This document shows positions 12,001 through 27,000 of a stretch of 64,000 bases of DNA, in pieces (the first letter of the stretch is position 1; each line of letters begins with the position of its first letter). The notes beneath the pieces were generated by a model. That model made no database searches. It was given only the letters and a program-made list of their open reading frames with translations, and was not told the origin of the DNA. The DNA is from Anaspis maculata (taxonomy: Eukaryota; Arthropoda; Insecta; Coleoptera; Scraptiidae), in the NCBI GenBank assembly GCA_949128115.1, contig OX421961.1:105694363-105758362 (forward strand), given 5' to 3'. Position numbers and translations under genes: made by a program.

Positions 12001-15000
12001 TCCGACCAAAGCTTTTATGGTGTCAAACTCTTCGTAAGGTCGGTAGGTATCTACCACTGAGTTTCCGCCCAAAAACGAGTTGTGCTGATTCCTCCACATC
12101 TATCCAAAGGTAAAGGATGTCTTGAAGGTGCAAAAAGACCTGTTGAACCCCCGTACTTTTTCATTTTATTTACCTCAATGCAAACGTACAACTCTTAGGC
12201 AAACATTGGAAGCATTTATCATCATCTCTGTGCCAGTCTTACTGTTGAAAAAAACGATTTCTTTGCGCGGGTCAGATAAATCACATTTAATTGTTTTTAC
12301 ACACAAGAAAACGATGGAGCAACATGTATTTTGGATGTTTTCTAATAACTTGTACTTACTGAACCCATTCATGGCGTTAAAATTTCAATAACAGCATTTT
12401 TGAAGATGTTGCCCGCTAAGAAGTGAATAATTTTTACCTGCCTGTTCAGCAGCAGTTTTTTCAATTTTACCAAACACCGTTCTCGAAAATTTTATAGGGA
12501 ATGACAAGCTGGAACTGTTTTCTAATGATATTATATCTAGCTTAACCGCGACACGCCTTTTCAAAGTGTAGGAAACTGATTTCTATTTGAGCGGTTCTAT
12601 TTTACCCGTGTGCGGCCGTGCCTACTTGACATAGACCGGACTGATTACACAAGCTTGAAAATGTACTCTTTTCCAGCTTTAAAACACGACCATTAATGAT
12701 AAAATAATATATGATTTCTGCATAGATCAATGTACAAAGTCTTAATAGTAATGGTCGCGTTTTAAAGCTGGAAAAGAGTACATTTCCAAGCTCGTGTAAT
12801 CAGTCCGGTCTATGTCAAGTAGGCACGGCCGCACGCGGGTAAAACAGGACCTCTCGAAAAGAAATCAGTTTTTTAGACTTTCAAGTGCGTACCGCGGTTA
12901 AGCCAGGCACGATATCGTTAGAGAAGAGTTTGAGCTTTTCATTCCTTATGAAATTTTGGCGAACGGTGTTTGGTCAAATTGAAAAAATTGCTGCTAAACA
13001 GGCGGGTGAAAATTGTTAACTTTTTTGCTGGCAACATCTTCAAAAATGCTGTTATTGATATTTCAATGCCATAAATGGGTTCAATGGATACGAGTAATTA
13101 GAAAACATACAAAATACATGTTGCTCCATCGTTTTCTTGTGTGGAAAAACGATAAAATGTAATTTATCTGACCCGCCCAAAGAAATTTTTTTTCTCAACA
13201 GTAAGACTGGCAAAGAGATGATGACAGATGCTTCCAATGTTTGCGTAAGAGTTGTACGTTTGCATTTAGGCAAATATAACGAAAAAGTACGAAGGTTTAA
13301 CAGGTCCTTTTGCACTTTTGAGGCATCCTTTACCTTCGCGCAGATGTGGAGGAATCAGCACAACTCGTTTTTGGGCGGAAACTCAGTGGTAGATAACTAC
13401 TGACCTTACGAAGAGTTTGACACCATAAAAGCTTTGGTCGGAGTTTTTTCCAGATTGTAGTGATTTTACCGACATACCGCCTGGCCTATTTCTGACACAT
13501 ATTTTTTTGAGGATGTTTTTTGACGTTTTCCATCATTCCCTGAAAGGACGCGATTTAAATCTGAAACACCCTGTATACAACCTGCGAAGCAAATAAGGCC
13601 AAAGTTTATAGTATTTATAGTTTTCTAGATGTGATTTTTTTATGAGTCACTTCCAATATCAGGCCGTCATACTGTACAAAACTCATTCCATAGAAGTAGT
13701 GGGTTGGACGTTTTTCGACAAAAATAATCAGTTATTTGTTCTTCATAACAGAAAAAAAGACTCCTGTTGAAGTTAGCTAAGTTATGGGGTGAAAACCGCC
13801 CTCAACGGTGCCATGGTATCAACGTAAAATAGAAAATAGATATGACGGAGATGAAACTATCCACCGCTAATTTCTACATGTAATAGGAAAGGTCCTATTT
13901 CAAACATTTGCTCTGCTCGGGTCTCTCAAACTTCCAAATTAGTTAAATAATCTCCCATTTTCACCGCAAATCGCAAATGAGATGTATTCCTAAGTGTCAC
14001 ATACAGTTTTTTTTTTTCTTTTCGTTCCCTTTTTTTTGCATTAATGACTACTAATTTTATCTCAGGTCACATTTGGCAAATATGTTCCGGTATCACTTTC
14101 GTTGAAGCTTTAGAGTACCATTATTATTAATTTTTTGCCAAGCAAGTTTTAAACAGTTTCCAGGTTAACAACGAAACAATAACGATACTTATTGTATGTG
14201 TATATTTGTTTTATGTGTATTTTTTGTAATAATGTACCAAAATGATTTATTGCTGCGAAGAAGACCATTTTTATTGGGCGAGGCTTCCTATTAGACACAC
14301 CGCAAGGTGGAGAGATGGACTATGGTTCCTAAACATGCGAGGCAAACAGAACTAGAGTGGTCTTGTGGACGATGTAGAGTACAATAAAACACAATCTATT
14401 CCCACAGAAAATTTTTCTTGTGGTTTTATAGAAAACAGAAATTCCACATTTTTTTGCCATGAACAGTTTGATGATAGTGTATATTATTATACGAGTTTCA
14501 TAAGACATAATATTGTCTCACGACTGGTTTTGTCGTGAGAAGTGTGACAATACGTCTTAATAAACGAGTATAATAGAAATTCTGGCTGCTAAAAATAGAA
14601 ACGTTTGACAGATGACACTTCAGAATTGCCGTTCGCCTACCCTCTGATGGCAATAAATTGTTCTTATTAGTTGAAAAACAGTTCAATAATATACTCCATT
14701 AGAGCACTGTTTTTGATGTATTAATTAATCCATTAGTAACGCAAAGAGATAAAAAATCTTTTTAAATAACGAAAATAGAAAAGTTTCGATGGATCAACTT
14801 TTGACTCTTCATAACTTCTAAATTGAGAGACCTAGATTTTTTTCTTTCTATGAGATGTTTGAGTGTAGCGCATCGACTATATTATGTTTGGTTTATAACT
14901 ACAGCTCCATGGACATCATCACAGTTTTTAAGATAAACTAAGACAAATGGCATATAGGTGGATAAATAAAACGTCAACTGTTTATTTTCGTGCAGTTCCT

Positions 15001-18000
15001 ATTGATTGTTTAATGCGGACCCAAAGTCCTGCCCTGTGCTCAATATGGCTTTCCGATAGTTCAGTTGACGGCGGATTGGTCCGCCAGATGATTCCCTAGT
15101 GTCATATCCCCGGGGATTTCCCGGTCGGGATGAGCTGTATGCCGTTCCTCTCCTGCCAGCTATACACACTACCTTACTGTATATAAAATGATTCCACTAG
15201 AACACATGTCTTTTACTGCTTCCAGCAGGAATAAGCCAAGGCAGAGGCACTACTACTGGTGAGGCCTTCTGCTGTTGGTGGCTGGGGCAATTTTGCGCGA
15301 CGGCAAAACACTTCGAACTTCGCTCGTTACTAGTTTCATGTGCGCCGGGATTTGGGTTTTACTGTTTTCCATCGTCCTTAATGAGATATCCTGCAGAACA
15401 ACGGCGTTTTATGCCGTATGGAAGGAGGAGAGATCCCTCTATATATCAGAGCCGCACCATCCTAAAGCCCCGCGCATTCAATTTTACAACATTTTTACTG
15501 TTACTGGTGAGTGGGTGGGTGTGTGTGTGTGTGTGTGGCGTATCACGACGGAAGGACGAAAGGACCACAACGACGGCGGTTCTTGAAAGTTTTAATTGGA
15601 ACGTGTTGGCGGAAAAGCCCTCTCGGGCTTGTCTTCGGCGGGTATAATTGGAACTGCGGCTCTGACTGCGAAAATAATCTCATTGCTGAGGCGCGCTTTC
15701 GTTTTTATGGCGAAACTTCATAGTCCAAACACCGAAACTTTACGATTTCCATTTTTTTAAGTACCACATTTTTTTAAGGCTGACTGTCACGAGGATTTCT
15801 TGGTCGATTTCAGACTATACTAAATAGATCCCAGTGAGCGCAACATTGTTATAAAACGTTTATAGCAGGTATATAAAACCAAACGTCGAAAACGTTTAAA
15901 AAATTACGCTAAATAAACGGCCGGATGTCATGCGTTTAAACGTTTTGTCAACTAAATATGTATAAACGTTTATAAAAGGCTTGAGCTTCAATATTGTAAA
16001 AACGTCTTTGAAACGTCGAATCAATTGTGTTCAAAACGTTTTATTAAAGTAGGTTCACTTGTACCGTGATTCTAGTCGGCTGTGAGATTTTGTTTCTAAG
16101 TTTCCAAATGTGAAATATAGAAAATCCCCAAAACTTTGCCGTTGGCTGCTCTGGCCGGACCAGTTTTGAAACACATTTTTTGCGTATTTCCTTCACAGAT
16201 AGCCGGAACATTTTTGCGGGACGTGATGTCTGACGCTTTTTTCCATTTTATTGGGAAATGTAACCATTTTTCGACCTGTTTTCAATTTTCGCCAATGAAC
16301 AAATAAATCAAGAGAGCCTTGACATTTGACGGTTGTGAAAAATATTCCTAACCTCTTGAAGCCGGTTCAACTTTCGGTGCTTCAAATTAAAGAGTATATA
16401 ATGCCCTTCGTCCAAAAAAGGGGCCCCATGCAATCATCAACCCTTTCGCCTCTTCCAGTCAAAAATACAAGCCAAACCCTGAAGATATATGGGCGATACA
16501 AGGATCGCTCTGCAGTCTGTCATTGGCAAAAGAGTTTACGTGTAAAAAGTAAATTAAACCAAATTACAAAAAACCCAGCCGATCAAAGTTGCGTATTGAA
16601 CCGAAATTGATGTTAGTACCTTCAATTTGCAATTTGCTTTCGTTTTGGGGCTTTCCGGGACGAGTTTTTCTCGACTCTGAATGGGCCGCCGTCAAGATGA
16701 CTTAGATTTGCGGCCGCCCCGTGCTCCTTTGGTGTTTAAATGACGGTAACACAGCTCTGCGTCCCCCTAGTCGCACTTCCACATATGACCAGGTCAGTTT
16801 TCCAAGATTTTAATATCAATTTGATAAGAAATATAACTTCACTTCCAGAGAAGTCAGTTTCACACCAGGTGAAAAGGCGGCAAGCCTACAATGCTAAAGT
16901 AGAAAATTTGCCCAGCCAACTAGAGTCACAGTACAAGTGAACCTACTATACCTAAACGTTACTTTCAGCCTTTCTGAGACATCAAATCAGAGTCTCCAAA
17001 ACGCTAGAGCAAAAACGGAACTTGACGTTTACATTATGACATAATCAGCCCGTCTTGTCAAATGTCTATTGAATGTCATCTTCAGCGTTTCCAAAGCGTT
17101 GAACAAAACGATTTCGAAAAGTTCAAACTTCTAGAACCCCTAGATCGAGGGGTAAACCACTGACGGAACTTTGGTACACCGATTTCCAATGATTTTCAAA
17201 TGATTTCCAAATGATTTCCAAATGATTTCCAATGATTTCCATGAAAGTGTATACACCAGATTTCCAAGGTGGTTTACCCCTCGCCCTAGATCAAGTCGCT
17301 GTGAAATGAAAACACAACATCAAGTCAAGTACAACTATACTGAGTTCGACCTTAGTGTGATTCGAATGAGCTGTGATTTTCTAAATTTGTTCTTTTACAA
17401 AGGCGTCGCGTGGCAAGTCTTCCGGCCAACTAAAAATAGAATTACGCTAGTGTTGAATGCATTATAGCAGGTCTTCAGCAGACAACTTCGAGTCTGATGA
17501 GATGGATTATACTTTTGTATATACTTAGACTGGCATTGGCCAAAGCAGTGAGTTTGAGGTCAGAACGCCCTCAGTGTGGCCTTGATTTACTGGGGAAAGT
17601 GACATATTTCAAGGCACGCGCACACCGTTTATACAGGTTGACCAGTCAGTACGCCCATTGTTCACGAGGCCAATACTGACTTATGAATTGAGGTAAAGAG
17701 ATTAATCAAAAAGCAGAGGAAAGGGAAAGCTCATTTCATGCCATTTCTGATGATATATTAAACTCTGAATAATGACATTGGTCAAATGCGCATCGTGGGA
17801 AATAATGCATTGTGCTCCAAAATTGCCACCACTATTAGCTGTAATTTCGGCTCGATTACTGGTTTTGAGGTCTTCCAGTGTGCAGGGCTTGCAAGCATAC
17901 ACTTGAGCTTTCAAGAAACCCCACAGAAGAAATCTGACGACGTGAAATCGGGTGATCTCGCCACCCAATTAGCGTCATCATTTCTCGAGATCAAACGTCT

Positions 18001-21000
18001 ATGAACCAAGTGGACACTTCTTGGCAAGTGGAATTAAACCTGCCAAATTCCCAAAACATTCCGGAATTATTCGGAATGAATTCGGACCAAAATAGTCCAA
18101 ACAAGCGAAGTTTATTGCAGGATAAGTTGAAAATTGAGATATTTTGGAAGCCTTTGTATTGCGCCAGTGTGCATTGGAAAAAATAATGTTTCCCAAAACT
18201 TTTCATATGATGACAAATGGCATGGATTCATTTGCTATTTGATTCATCTCTCTAGCTCTCAGTTCATAAGCCGTATTAGCCTGGCAAAAAGTGGGCATAC
18301 TGACTGGTCAACCCTGTAGCTACTATATGAAATCCTTACACCTATACTTTATCCTGCCATCTGCCTACTCACCTCCATCAGTCTTCACCCGCTCTTTATT
18401 ATTTATTAAAATTGAAATAAACAAATCGGGAAGGCTGATGTAATAATTTTGCAAGAAAAATTCTAGGGGTTTGGAATTGCCTGCTTGTTGCCGCGCAACG
18501 CTTTGAACTTTGAAAACGGCCATTGTTGAAAACTGACTCACTCTGTATGATTAAATAAATTCACTGCAACTTGTGCAAATTTCCACCGCGCCGTTTGGTG
18601 GTGCGGTAAACGTCGCCTCCTGCGATGCAGTGCACCTGATGCCTCCACATCAAGCGAGCCGGGAGAGAATCGGCTTCGGGGGCGTCCCGAACCACCACCC
18701 CGTATAACCGCGCTTTTTGCACGCCCTTTTAAACATTGATCTCCTCGCCACATAAATGGGAAATTGAAATTCCGGTTCTCCCAGACAAATTACGGTCGTA
18801 GTGAAAAAAAAAAACAGAAGGGGAATCATCATCAGCCCAATAGACGGATAGGTTTCATTTTTCTCTTTTAGTGCTCGGATGCCAATCAAATCAAACTGAT
18901 ACTGGTGATTTTATCGTCATGTCGGAATTGAAGGGTTGTCGGTATATGGACAGCAAACAAAGCGGATCGAGTAGGCGGAGGGGGGGGGGGGTTGTTGGGG
19001 GTGGGGGAGGCGGCGTGCTGGTGGTGTTTCTGTATCATCTGTATCGATTGGGCGGCAGAGTCGAACGCGATTTCTGTAACCAGATTAGAGCACAAAGGGC
19101 GCAGCACGAGGCCGATGTACCAGTGCTTGCTGCACGGATTACAGGTTCCCTAATTGATTGTGGTTCGCACACGGGTCCACTCCGGCCTGAGCCCCCTTCA
19201 TCATCCTGGAAAGCGCACATCTCTCGTGTGTAGCAACCTCAATCATAATGAAATACGCGTTATGTCATGTGTTGAAGCTCATTTAACTAAAAAGGATTTC
19301 TTTTGCGCGACATGATTGATCCCGAGGATTTGCCCGTCAAGGTCCGGCGGTTAAGCGACAGAACGTGCTTAAATCTTACACTCAAACTCTTGCTTTGAAA
19401 TTTGGGATGCTGATAACATGTAATAAAGAGGCGAGACTTGAGTTGAAAATTGTTTACTTATAGCGTAGTAAAAATTGGTGTTTACAAAATTTTCACTTGA
19501 TGAATGCATTCAACGGATGCGATTTAATCGAAAACAAAACGATAGAATCCCTTAATTTTAGCATTTCCTTTCTTGAGAAGAAATTGAAACCAGATAATTT
19601 CGCTTGGTTTCACAATATAGCTGTTCGATTCTTTTGATAGCTATACGTAATAAACAACGATGGTAATGATGCGATTGATTCTTCCGTGGTAGTTTTTGCA
19701 ACTTCAACTTTTCAAGATCCTCCAAATTTCAGGACTATTTTACACCGACCTCGATTGTTCAAAACTGACCAACCTCCAAAGTTTTAAGGTATCATAATTT
19801 TTCATTTTTGATTTCCGCCCCACATACACACCGGACTTAGTTTGTAGACGTATATAAAGAAGTTCCCCAAATTAAAACGAAAAATTCTGCGTTCCAGATG
19901 CCAAGCGGGAACGGGAAGGTGCATCGTGGACAAGGCCCATCGGAACCAGTGCCAGGCGTGCCGGTTGAAGAAGTGCCTGGCCATGGGCATGAACAAAGAT
20001 GGTAAGTTCAAAGTAGTAAAAAATATTCGCCAGGGTTGTGCCCTTCGCCGACGGAAACTCAAGACCCAAACTGCGTTATTGAATTATCAAGAGTGCGGGC
20101 GGTGTGCGGCGGAGGTTGAAGGGAATGGGTTGGGCTGGTGTGGCTGAAAGGGGGAGTGAAGCAGGAAAGGTCCGGGGGTGTGAGGCAAAGGATGAAAGTT
20201 AGGAAGGCGAGGTCCTGGGAGAAGTGAGAAAGCTCTCGATGAACATTACCGAAACTGCGAAGTTCTTCAACGCCCGCGCCGCCTGCATACTGAACAGCTC
20301 GGGGAATTTATCACGAAAGTTCAACCCTCTACTGCATATCCAAACCGTGGATCCGGTATACCTACCTATGTATAGGATGTAATTCTTTATTCGCACGCTA
20401 CATGGTGCTCAATAAGTGAATTGTACAAATGATGCACCTACACTTTAAACTTTATGCTAATCCAAGTTGATATAGATGTACCTACCATTGCGGTCAAAAA
20501 TAAGCAGAAAACTCTTATTCATTATTTTGCCGTTGTTGCAAAAATTTGGGCCCAAAATGCCCTTAATTTTGGTCGTGTCGTTTGCAACTAACCAGGATGA
20601 ACATAATAATTATTCAAGTTGCGGAACATTTGGAGCCCAAATTATTTCACACGCGTCAAAATAATGAATGAAACTTATTTTTTTGGCCGCGATCGTATCT
20701 ACCTTAATGGTGTGCTTTCTTTGATATGGATAGACTGAAGTTATATACCGTAAGCAAGCAATCGCAACAGTTCATGCACGAATGATTCCTTATTTCCTAG
20801 CATAGGTAGGTTACAACGGCGACGGCTAAAAAAATAGCATCACTATACAAAATTGTCAGTGCAAAACTATTACACCTCTACATCCAACTGATTGCGCTCC
20901 TAAGGATATAACTAACTAAATTTGACTTCAGACTTTGCAATGACAAGATAAAATAAAGATAAAACTATACCTGATGGTATGGTGTATCCTACTTTTTTTT

Positions 21001-24000
21001 TGTCCCCAATCGTACACCCGCCCGTGCGATGTACCTATCTATTTATACCTATTGTTGAAATAGGTTTCAATATTGTCTGTCACAGTGATGGTGATTAAAG
21101 ATTATTCCATTCTATTCTAATACCTAATTGAACAAAACATTGAAAGAATGAAAATTTTGAAATTTGTCCATTTCCAACTGGAGAACTTTCGAAAATAAAT
21201 TGGATAATGTTCAAGAACCAGTTACTTCTTGTCTAAGAAAAATTGGTGGAAATCTGCTCACGGGATGAAAACTTTGAAATTTGCAGTTTTTACACAGTTT
21301 CCGTTCCAAGAAAACTCGTTGGTCCCTATCATTTTTTTTCTACAACTATGACTTTTAATTCACGGAATAATATGCAAGATTCATTTTGAAAAAAATACCG
21401 CCGGAAAACCGAAACCGAGTCGCAATTCTGAATGGGCCTATATGACGCCAAATGCAATCTAGTTTCAATATCAGTTGGAATTTTTCGAAAAAACCGATTT
21501 CCGCGAGCAGGAAACAACGTCTGAGTTGAGCCCTGCACCAAATGCGGGGGTCCTGGTCAAAATCCAGGTGAGTGGCCGTCTTGAATGGCAACGACCAGGG
21601 GACAATTTGAAAATTCATAGCGCCCGACTGGGAAATGGTAAAAAACTCAAATTGCTGACGTGATTTGATTCTTTTGTTGTGTATCTTCCAGTCAAATTCG
21701 TGTTCTCGTCCAAATTTTCATATATTTTTATAAGTAGAGGTGTTACGCTCTGCGTTCAATCCGGGTATGATTCTATCTGGCTGATGATCGCGCTACGCGA
21801 CGCATTTGTGGAGGAGTATTTCGGAAAATTCATAGCTCAGTTTAGAAGCACGCGTTTCTAGAGCGATTTGGGGAATAATTTAATGCCGGTAACAATCTAA
21901 TAAGAAAAGTTGTATTAATAGCCCAGGCGCCAGGGAGCAAAAATCAGCTCAATAAGGAAATAATTGTTTCCTGGCTGGACACCAGCTTAAAACGATCTGT
22001 GTGGCTTAGGTTTTGACATACTAATTTCCCCCCTTTCGGAACCGTCGGCGTCATGTCACCATCATCAACAAGAAGTGCACCAGCGTGGTTTTTGCCGAAT
22101 ATCTTGATTTTGGGCCACCTGACAGCGAAAGATGTAAGAAGTCATTTTGAAACCAATGAAATTCCCTACGGAATAGTTTTTAAATTACTTTTCTGCGACC
22201 TATGGTTTTTGAGATAGAGCTTCTGGAAGCGAGAGGCATTGTCGTAAAAGCTCCATGGCCACTTGACTCGAAAAACTAAAATGTCGATGTGACGAAAAAA
22301 TTTCAAAATGAGATTTCTCGAGAATCCCTCATGCTATAGTTGCGGTGATGGTCTTAAACTCTTTCTCTTGAACCGTTGATTACGAATATGGAAAAGTCAA
22401 AAACGTCACATTGTACATATACAGGGTGTACTGAGGGAATCAAATCAGATCAGAGAAATTTTATATATTTCTTCGATTTAGCCTATATGCGACACTCTAA
22501 GCACCTAACACGAGTTCAATATCAATATGGATTTGCTCTAGCTTCACTTAATACACTAAAGGAGTGGTCAGCTCACAGCTTTACTGTAAAATGTTTTGAA
22601 GGCCCTCTGAAATCATCAAAATATTAAAAATGTACAGTACCAAGGAATGTATGTAACAGTATATTATATACCAAGGAACCAAAGTGAATTTTTAATTTTG
22701 GGATTTGGACCCAAAGGGCCCTCGAGCAACAAACTTCACCCAAGGGATCAAAAATTCACTTTGGTTCTTTGGTATATAATATACTGTTACATACATTTCT
22801 TGCTACTGTAAATTTTGATGATTTCAGAGGGCCTTCAAAACATTTTACAGGAAGGCTGTGAGCTGACCACTTCTAAGGTGTATCAAGTGAAGCTTACATA
22901 GCAATGCATAGGTATTGATATTGGACTCGTGATAAGTGCTTAGAGTTTCGCATAGGCTAAATCGAAGAAATATGTAAAATTTTTCTGTTCTGATTTCATT
23001 CCCGTAGTACACCCTGTATATGTACAATGTGACGTTTTTGACTTTTCAATATTCGTAATCTACGGTTCAAGAGAAAGAGTTTAAGATCATCACTGCAACT
23101 ATAGCATGAAGGATTCTCGAGTAATCTCATTTTGAAATTTTTTTTGTCACATCGACATTTTAGTTTTTCAAGTCAAGTGGCCACATGGAGCTTTCACGAC
23201 AATGACTCTCGCTTCCAGAAGCTCTATCTCAAAGACCATAGGTCGCAGAAAATTGATTGAGAAACCAAACTGTAGGGAATTTCATAGGCTTCAAAATGAC
23301 TTCTTAGATCTTTTGCTGTCAGATGACCCAAAATTAGGATATTCGGCAAAAACCACGCTGGTGCACTTCTTGTTGATGATGGCGACATGACGCCGACATT
23401 TCCGAAAGGGGGGAAACTAGTATTTCAAAACCTGAGCTACACAGATCGTTTTGAGCTAGTTTCCAGCCAGGAAACAATTATTTCCTTATTGTTTTCCCTG
23501 GCGCCTGGGCTATAAACCGCACTGGCACGACTGATCTGAATTACAATTTAAGCTTTCTGAATTGCAACTGAATCTGAATCACATCAAACCTATATCATAA
23601 TCCTTGATAGTCGTGTCGATAGCGCATCCTTACTTTGAGCGTATATGAATACATACCGAAACATGGACATCGATCTCACTTATGATCGCACATGAACTTG
23701 TTGTATCTCAATTTGAAGATCTAAATCTTCGGTTAAGAATTCTTCATTTTTATTCTGTTCTACAGTTTCATCGATATCATTTTTAAATCTTATGCGCTTC
23801 GAACAATTTCAATTCAAAGTTGGTGATCGGATTTCTGCGAAACATTTATTTGAAAACTTCGACAGAACAATCCTCCAACCTCCAACGGAAATAACATTCC
23901 CAAGAACAAAGATCCATCAAGGAGACGTTTCGTATACATCTCTCACTTAATTCCTCCTCGGATAGAACCGCTCCTTCGAAGCGTATACCTATACCCTCAT

Positions 24001-27000
24001 AGTACACACATGATGGCGGTTGATGGAAAAGCAAACATGGCGTCTCTCTGCCACCCCCTTGTCTGCCTCCAGCATCAATACAGTCGTAATCAGGTGCTGT
24101 CTGTCAATGTCATTATGCAGAATCCCGTAGTCGTAAAAGCGTTTAGCCGTTTTAGTAGTTATACGTACAGCTCCCAAATGTTGCTGCTGCTGCTGCCGCC
24201 GCTGCTGTTCCGGGTGCACAACACCCGCGGCAGCAAAGCGCGCGCGGGGGCGGCAAAAGGGGAAGCAGCAGGAGCTGGCAGAGCAAAGCAGGCGTTGGCT
24301 GTAACAAACAGCTATAGCCAGGATTTAGAAGACGCTGATTAATGGGATTCAAAGCTGGTTAATTCCCACCAAACGCTCTGCCAAAACTCCCGGGATGCGA
24401 CGCCAGAACCTGACGCTGGGGCAGGGTCGCCCGTCGCGAACGGTCACAGTCTGGCGGGGGCGGCGGGCAGGAGCCGGCAGGCGACTTGATAGTGCGCCGC
24501 CGCCGCTGTTGTAATTTACAATCTTGAATAGATGGCCGCGTCTAACGGTCATGGAGTCCTTCCGTATTCCTTCTTGCCTGGCTGCTTGCTCCGGAATGGA
24601 ATTGTTTTTGATGCTCTCTTCTCCTTGCGTGCCTCGTCTGGATTAAGCGGCCCATCAATCTAGCGCACGCCTGGCCATCAGGGCCGGCTCGAGGAGGGAC
24701 GGTGTCCCTAATGCGTTTCTTGCGCGACACAGCCGCTTGAAGTTGTTGTTTTCTTTATGCTGCACAAGTGCTTCGTCCTTGTCTTGATTCATCGTTGTAA
24801 GCAGACTCATTTCACCACTAATAATAAGTTTACGTTAACTTGCGGTGGAATGATCGTTTCAGGAATCACGCAATTAACCCAACTGAAGATCCAAAGTAAG
24901 AAGTTCGAGGAGAAATTGTTTGTATTTTTTGTCACTATGCGCTTATTAGCTCTACAGTATCGCCAATAGGCCTTTCCAATTTTACCTGAGCTGTTAGGTT
25001 TGGGCAATGGTTATTACACATTTTCGGTTGGCGCGCATTCAAATGGCTGTCAAATTGTCAACTCAACAGTGATTCAAATGGATTTTCTCCGTGATTCATT
25101 TGTAACTGCCGTGGTCCAATTTTGTTTTAGGTCCATGTTGTAAGGTTTTTTATGTGTGAAGGTCTCTGGCCTGAATATTTGGACGCTCCAAAATCTATTA
25201 AAACGTTGAGAATGTTCGATTCCAACATGAATCCAAATATGAACCATTTTTCTCGCTAGAGAGCTATGAGACCGTGTTCCACAGGTAGATTAAAGACTGA
25301 GGATTCAGCATGAACTGATAGAACACAAGCCCACAGCTCTGGAAACATTACTAAGTCTTCTGCATTTGATTCATGCACTGACTGTCACTTCCAACAATTT
25401 TGTTTTGACCTGCGAACTCTGAATTCGAAATGTGCTGCCTCCATAGAGTATAGACGAAACCGAACAGATAAATTTGAAAAGGTCTAGGTTTACTAGCTTC
25501 CACGGAACCGTCATGCGGCTGCGTCTATTAGATCACTAATTCGTTGCGCCAAGGGTGCAGTCAGTCAGAAGTGGATTCAATGGCCGGAACGACGACTGAT
25601 TATGGATGCTTGGCCACGGAAATGTCTCGAGTGATAATTTTTCCATGTTTCGGGAAATGTTCCATGTCCGGAAACGCGGGGAGGGCCGCGTGGATATACC
25701 TTTTCGCCACAGCAAGGGCCTCTGTCAGTTCTTGCCAGGAGGCCCAATTTTGAAGTTACGCCACTGATCACTGACAGAGACTACAAATACACTGACGCAC
25801 CACCAAAATTTTGACCCGAGTTTGAAGTCATTTTTCCCGGACTACCCATCAGATTTCGATCAACAGATTGTAGCTTCATTCTGTAAGAATGTCACTGTGT
25901 AGCTCATCTTTGGTTAACATTTGGTATTGACAGTATACTGGGTGTTGCAATGAAGGTATTTTTTTCTGTACCGCAAATTCGGGGCACCTTATGAAAATGA
26001 CTAGCAGAAACAGCAGGACATACTGAGAACCAAATTCAAGTCTCAACCTTTCTAACAAATGTACATTAGTTTTGTTTCAATATTTTAATTTTTAGGGGAA
26101 TTGAACCAACCATTTTATTGCACGCCATGTCTTTATTGCCTTTTTGGTCGGTAGGACCGAGAACACCTCTCGGATTTTGATGGTCTTTTTTGCTGGTTGT
26201 GAATTGGCTCTTCTAAAATGTTATTGACTTGCTCGTGTTTAAAAAGTATACAGTTTTGCCTGTATACTGGGTGTTACAATGAAAAGGTGTTTTTTCTTCG
26301 AAAATTTGGAACACGTTGTAAAGACCACTAGATGAACAGCAAGTTATACTGGGTGACAAATTGAAGCTCCCGCTTTTCTCAACAAAACTGCGTTTGTTTC
26401 ACTTCAATATGTTTATGTTTCTGGGAGATACACAGTGTAATAGCACACCATATTAGGCGGGGGCTGAAAAGTGGCCACTGCTCGAATTTTGTACACCTTC
26501 AAAGCCATCAGTTCCTTCTTGAGCCATACGCCCGATTTAAATGAAATTTTTTTATGTGGTAGGAAAATTCGTCGCAAATCTCTATTCATTATTATTATCC
26601 ATTCCGTTCAACTTCTATACTGGGTGTTACAACGAAGGTTGATAAGATAAGATGTACAACTTTCGTTGTAACACCCAGTATAGAAGTTGAACTGAAGGGC
26701 TATTGAAGATGAACAAACCGGTAATATTTGCTACGAATTTTCCTACATGTAAAGAAAGACCATCCAAATTGAACGTATGGTTTAAGAAGAAACGGGCTTT
26801 GAAGGTGTACAAAATTCTACTAATTAGAGCAGTGGCCACTTGTTGGCCCCCGTCCAACCCAATGTCGGTAAAAACATAGGATGCAATAACAACTGTGTAT
26901 CCCCAACAAAAATGAAGATAATGAAGTGAAACAACGCAGTTTAGTTGAGAAAAAGCTGAAGCTTCAATTTGGCACCCAGCATAACTTGCTGTTCACGCTG

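Larger units (their letters stand above)
9504..13577. repeat. 4.1-kb composite foldback with nested foldbacks
   Basis: Outer ends tacagggtgttccaaattta (about 9504) and taaatctgaaacaccctgta (about 13573) are inverted, with inner continuation aatgatgg/ccatcatt. The inner arms 12000-12600 and 12830-13445 are an almost complete mirror image (ccgaccaaagcttttatggt against accataaaagctttggtcgg). The left outer arm is split by two further foldbacks at about 9613-11110 and 11113-11935, because the right arm runs without them. It lies wholly within the first Hr51 intron. Confidence 0.8.

Noticed and set aside
18886..19107. Proline-rich ORF opposite the G-run
   Set aside because: Translation of a homopolymer G/C tract.
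19926..20147. Read-through ORF beyond the zinc finger 2 exon
   Set aside because: The perfect donor g/gtaagt at 20001/20002 and the match of the next exon at 34080 show it is spliced here.
24152..24352. Poly-Ala/Gln ORFs over CTG/GCC repeats
   Set aside because: Produced by simple-sequence repeats in several frames; no conserved sequence.
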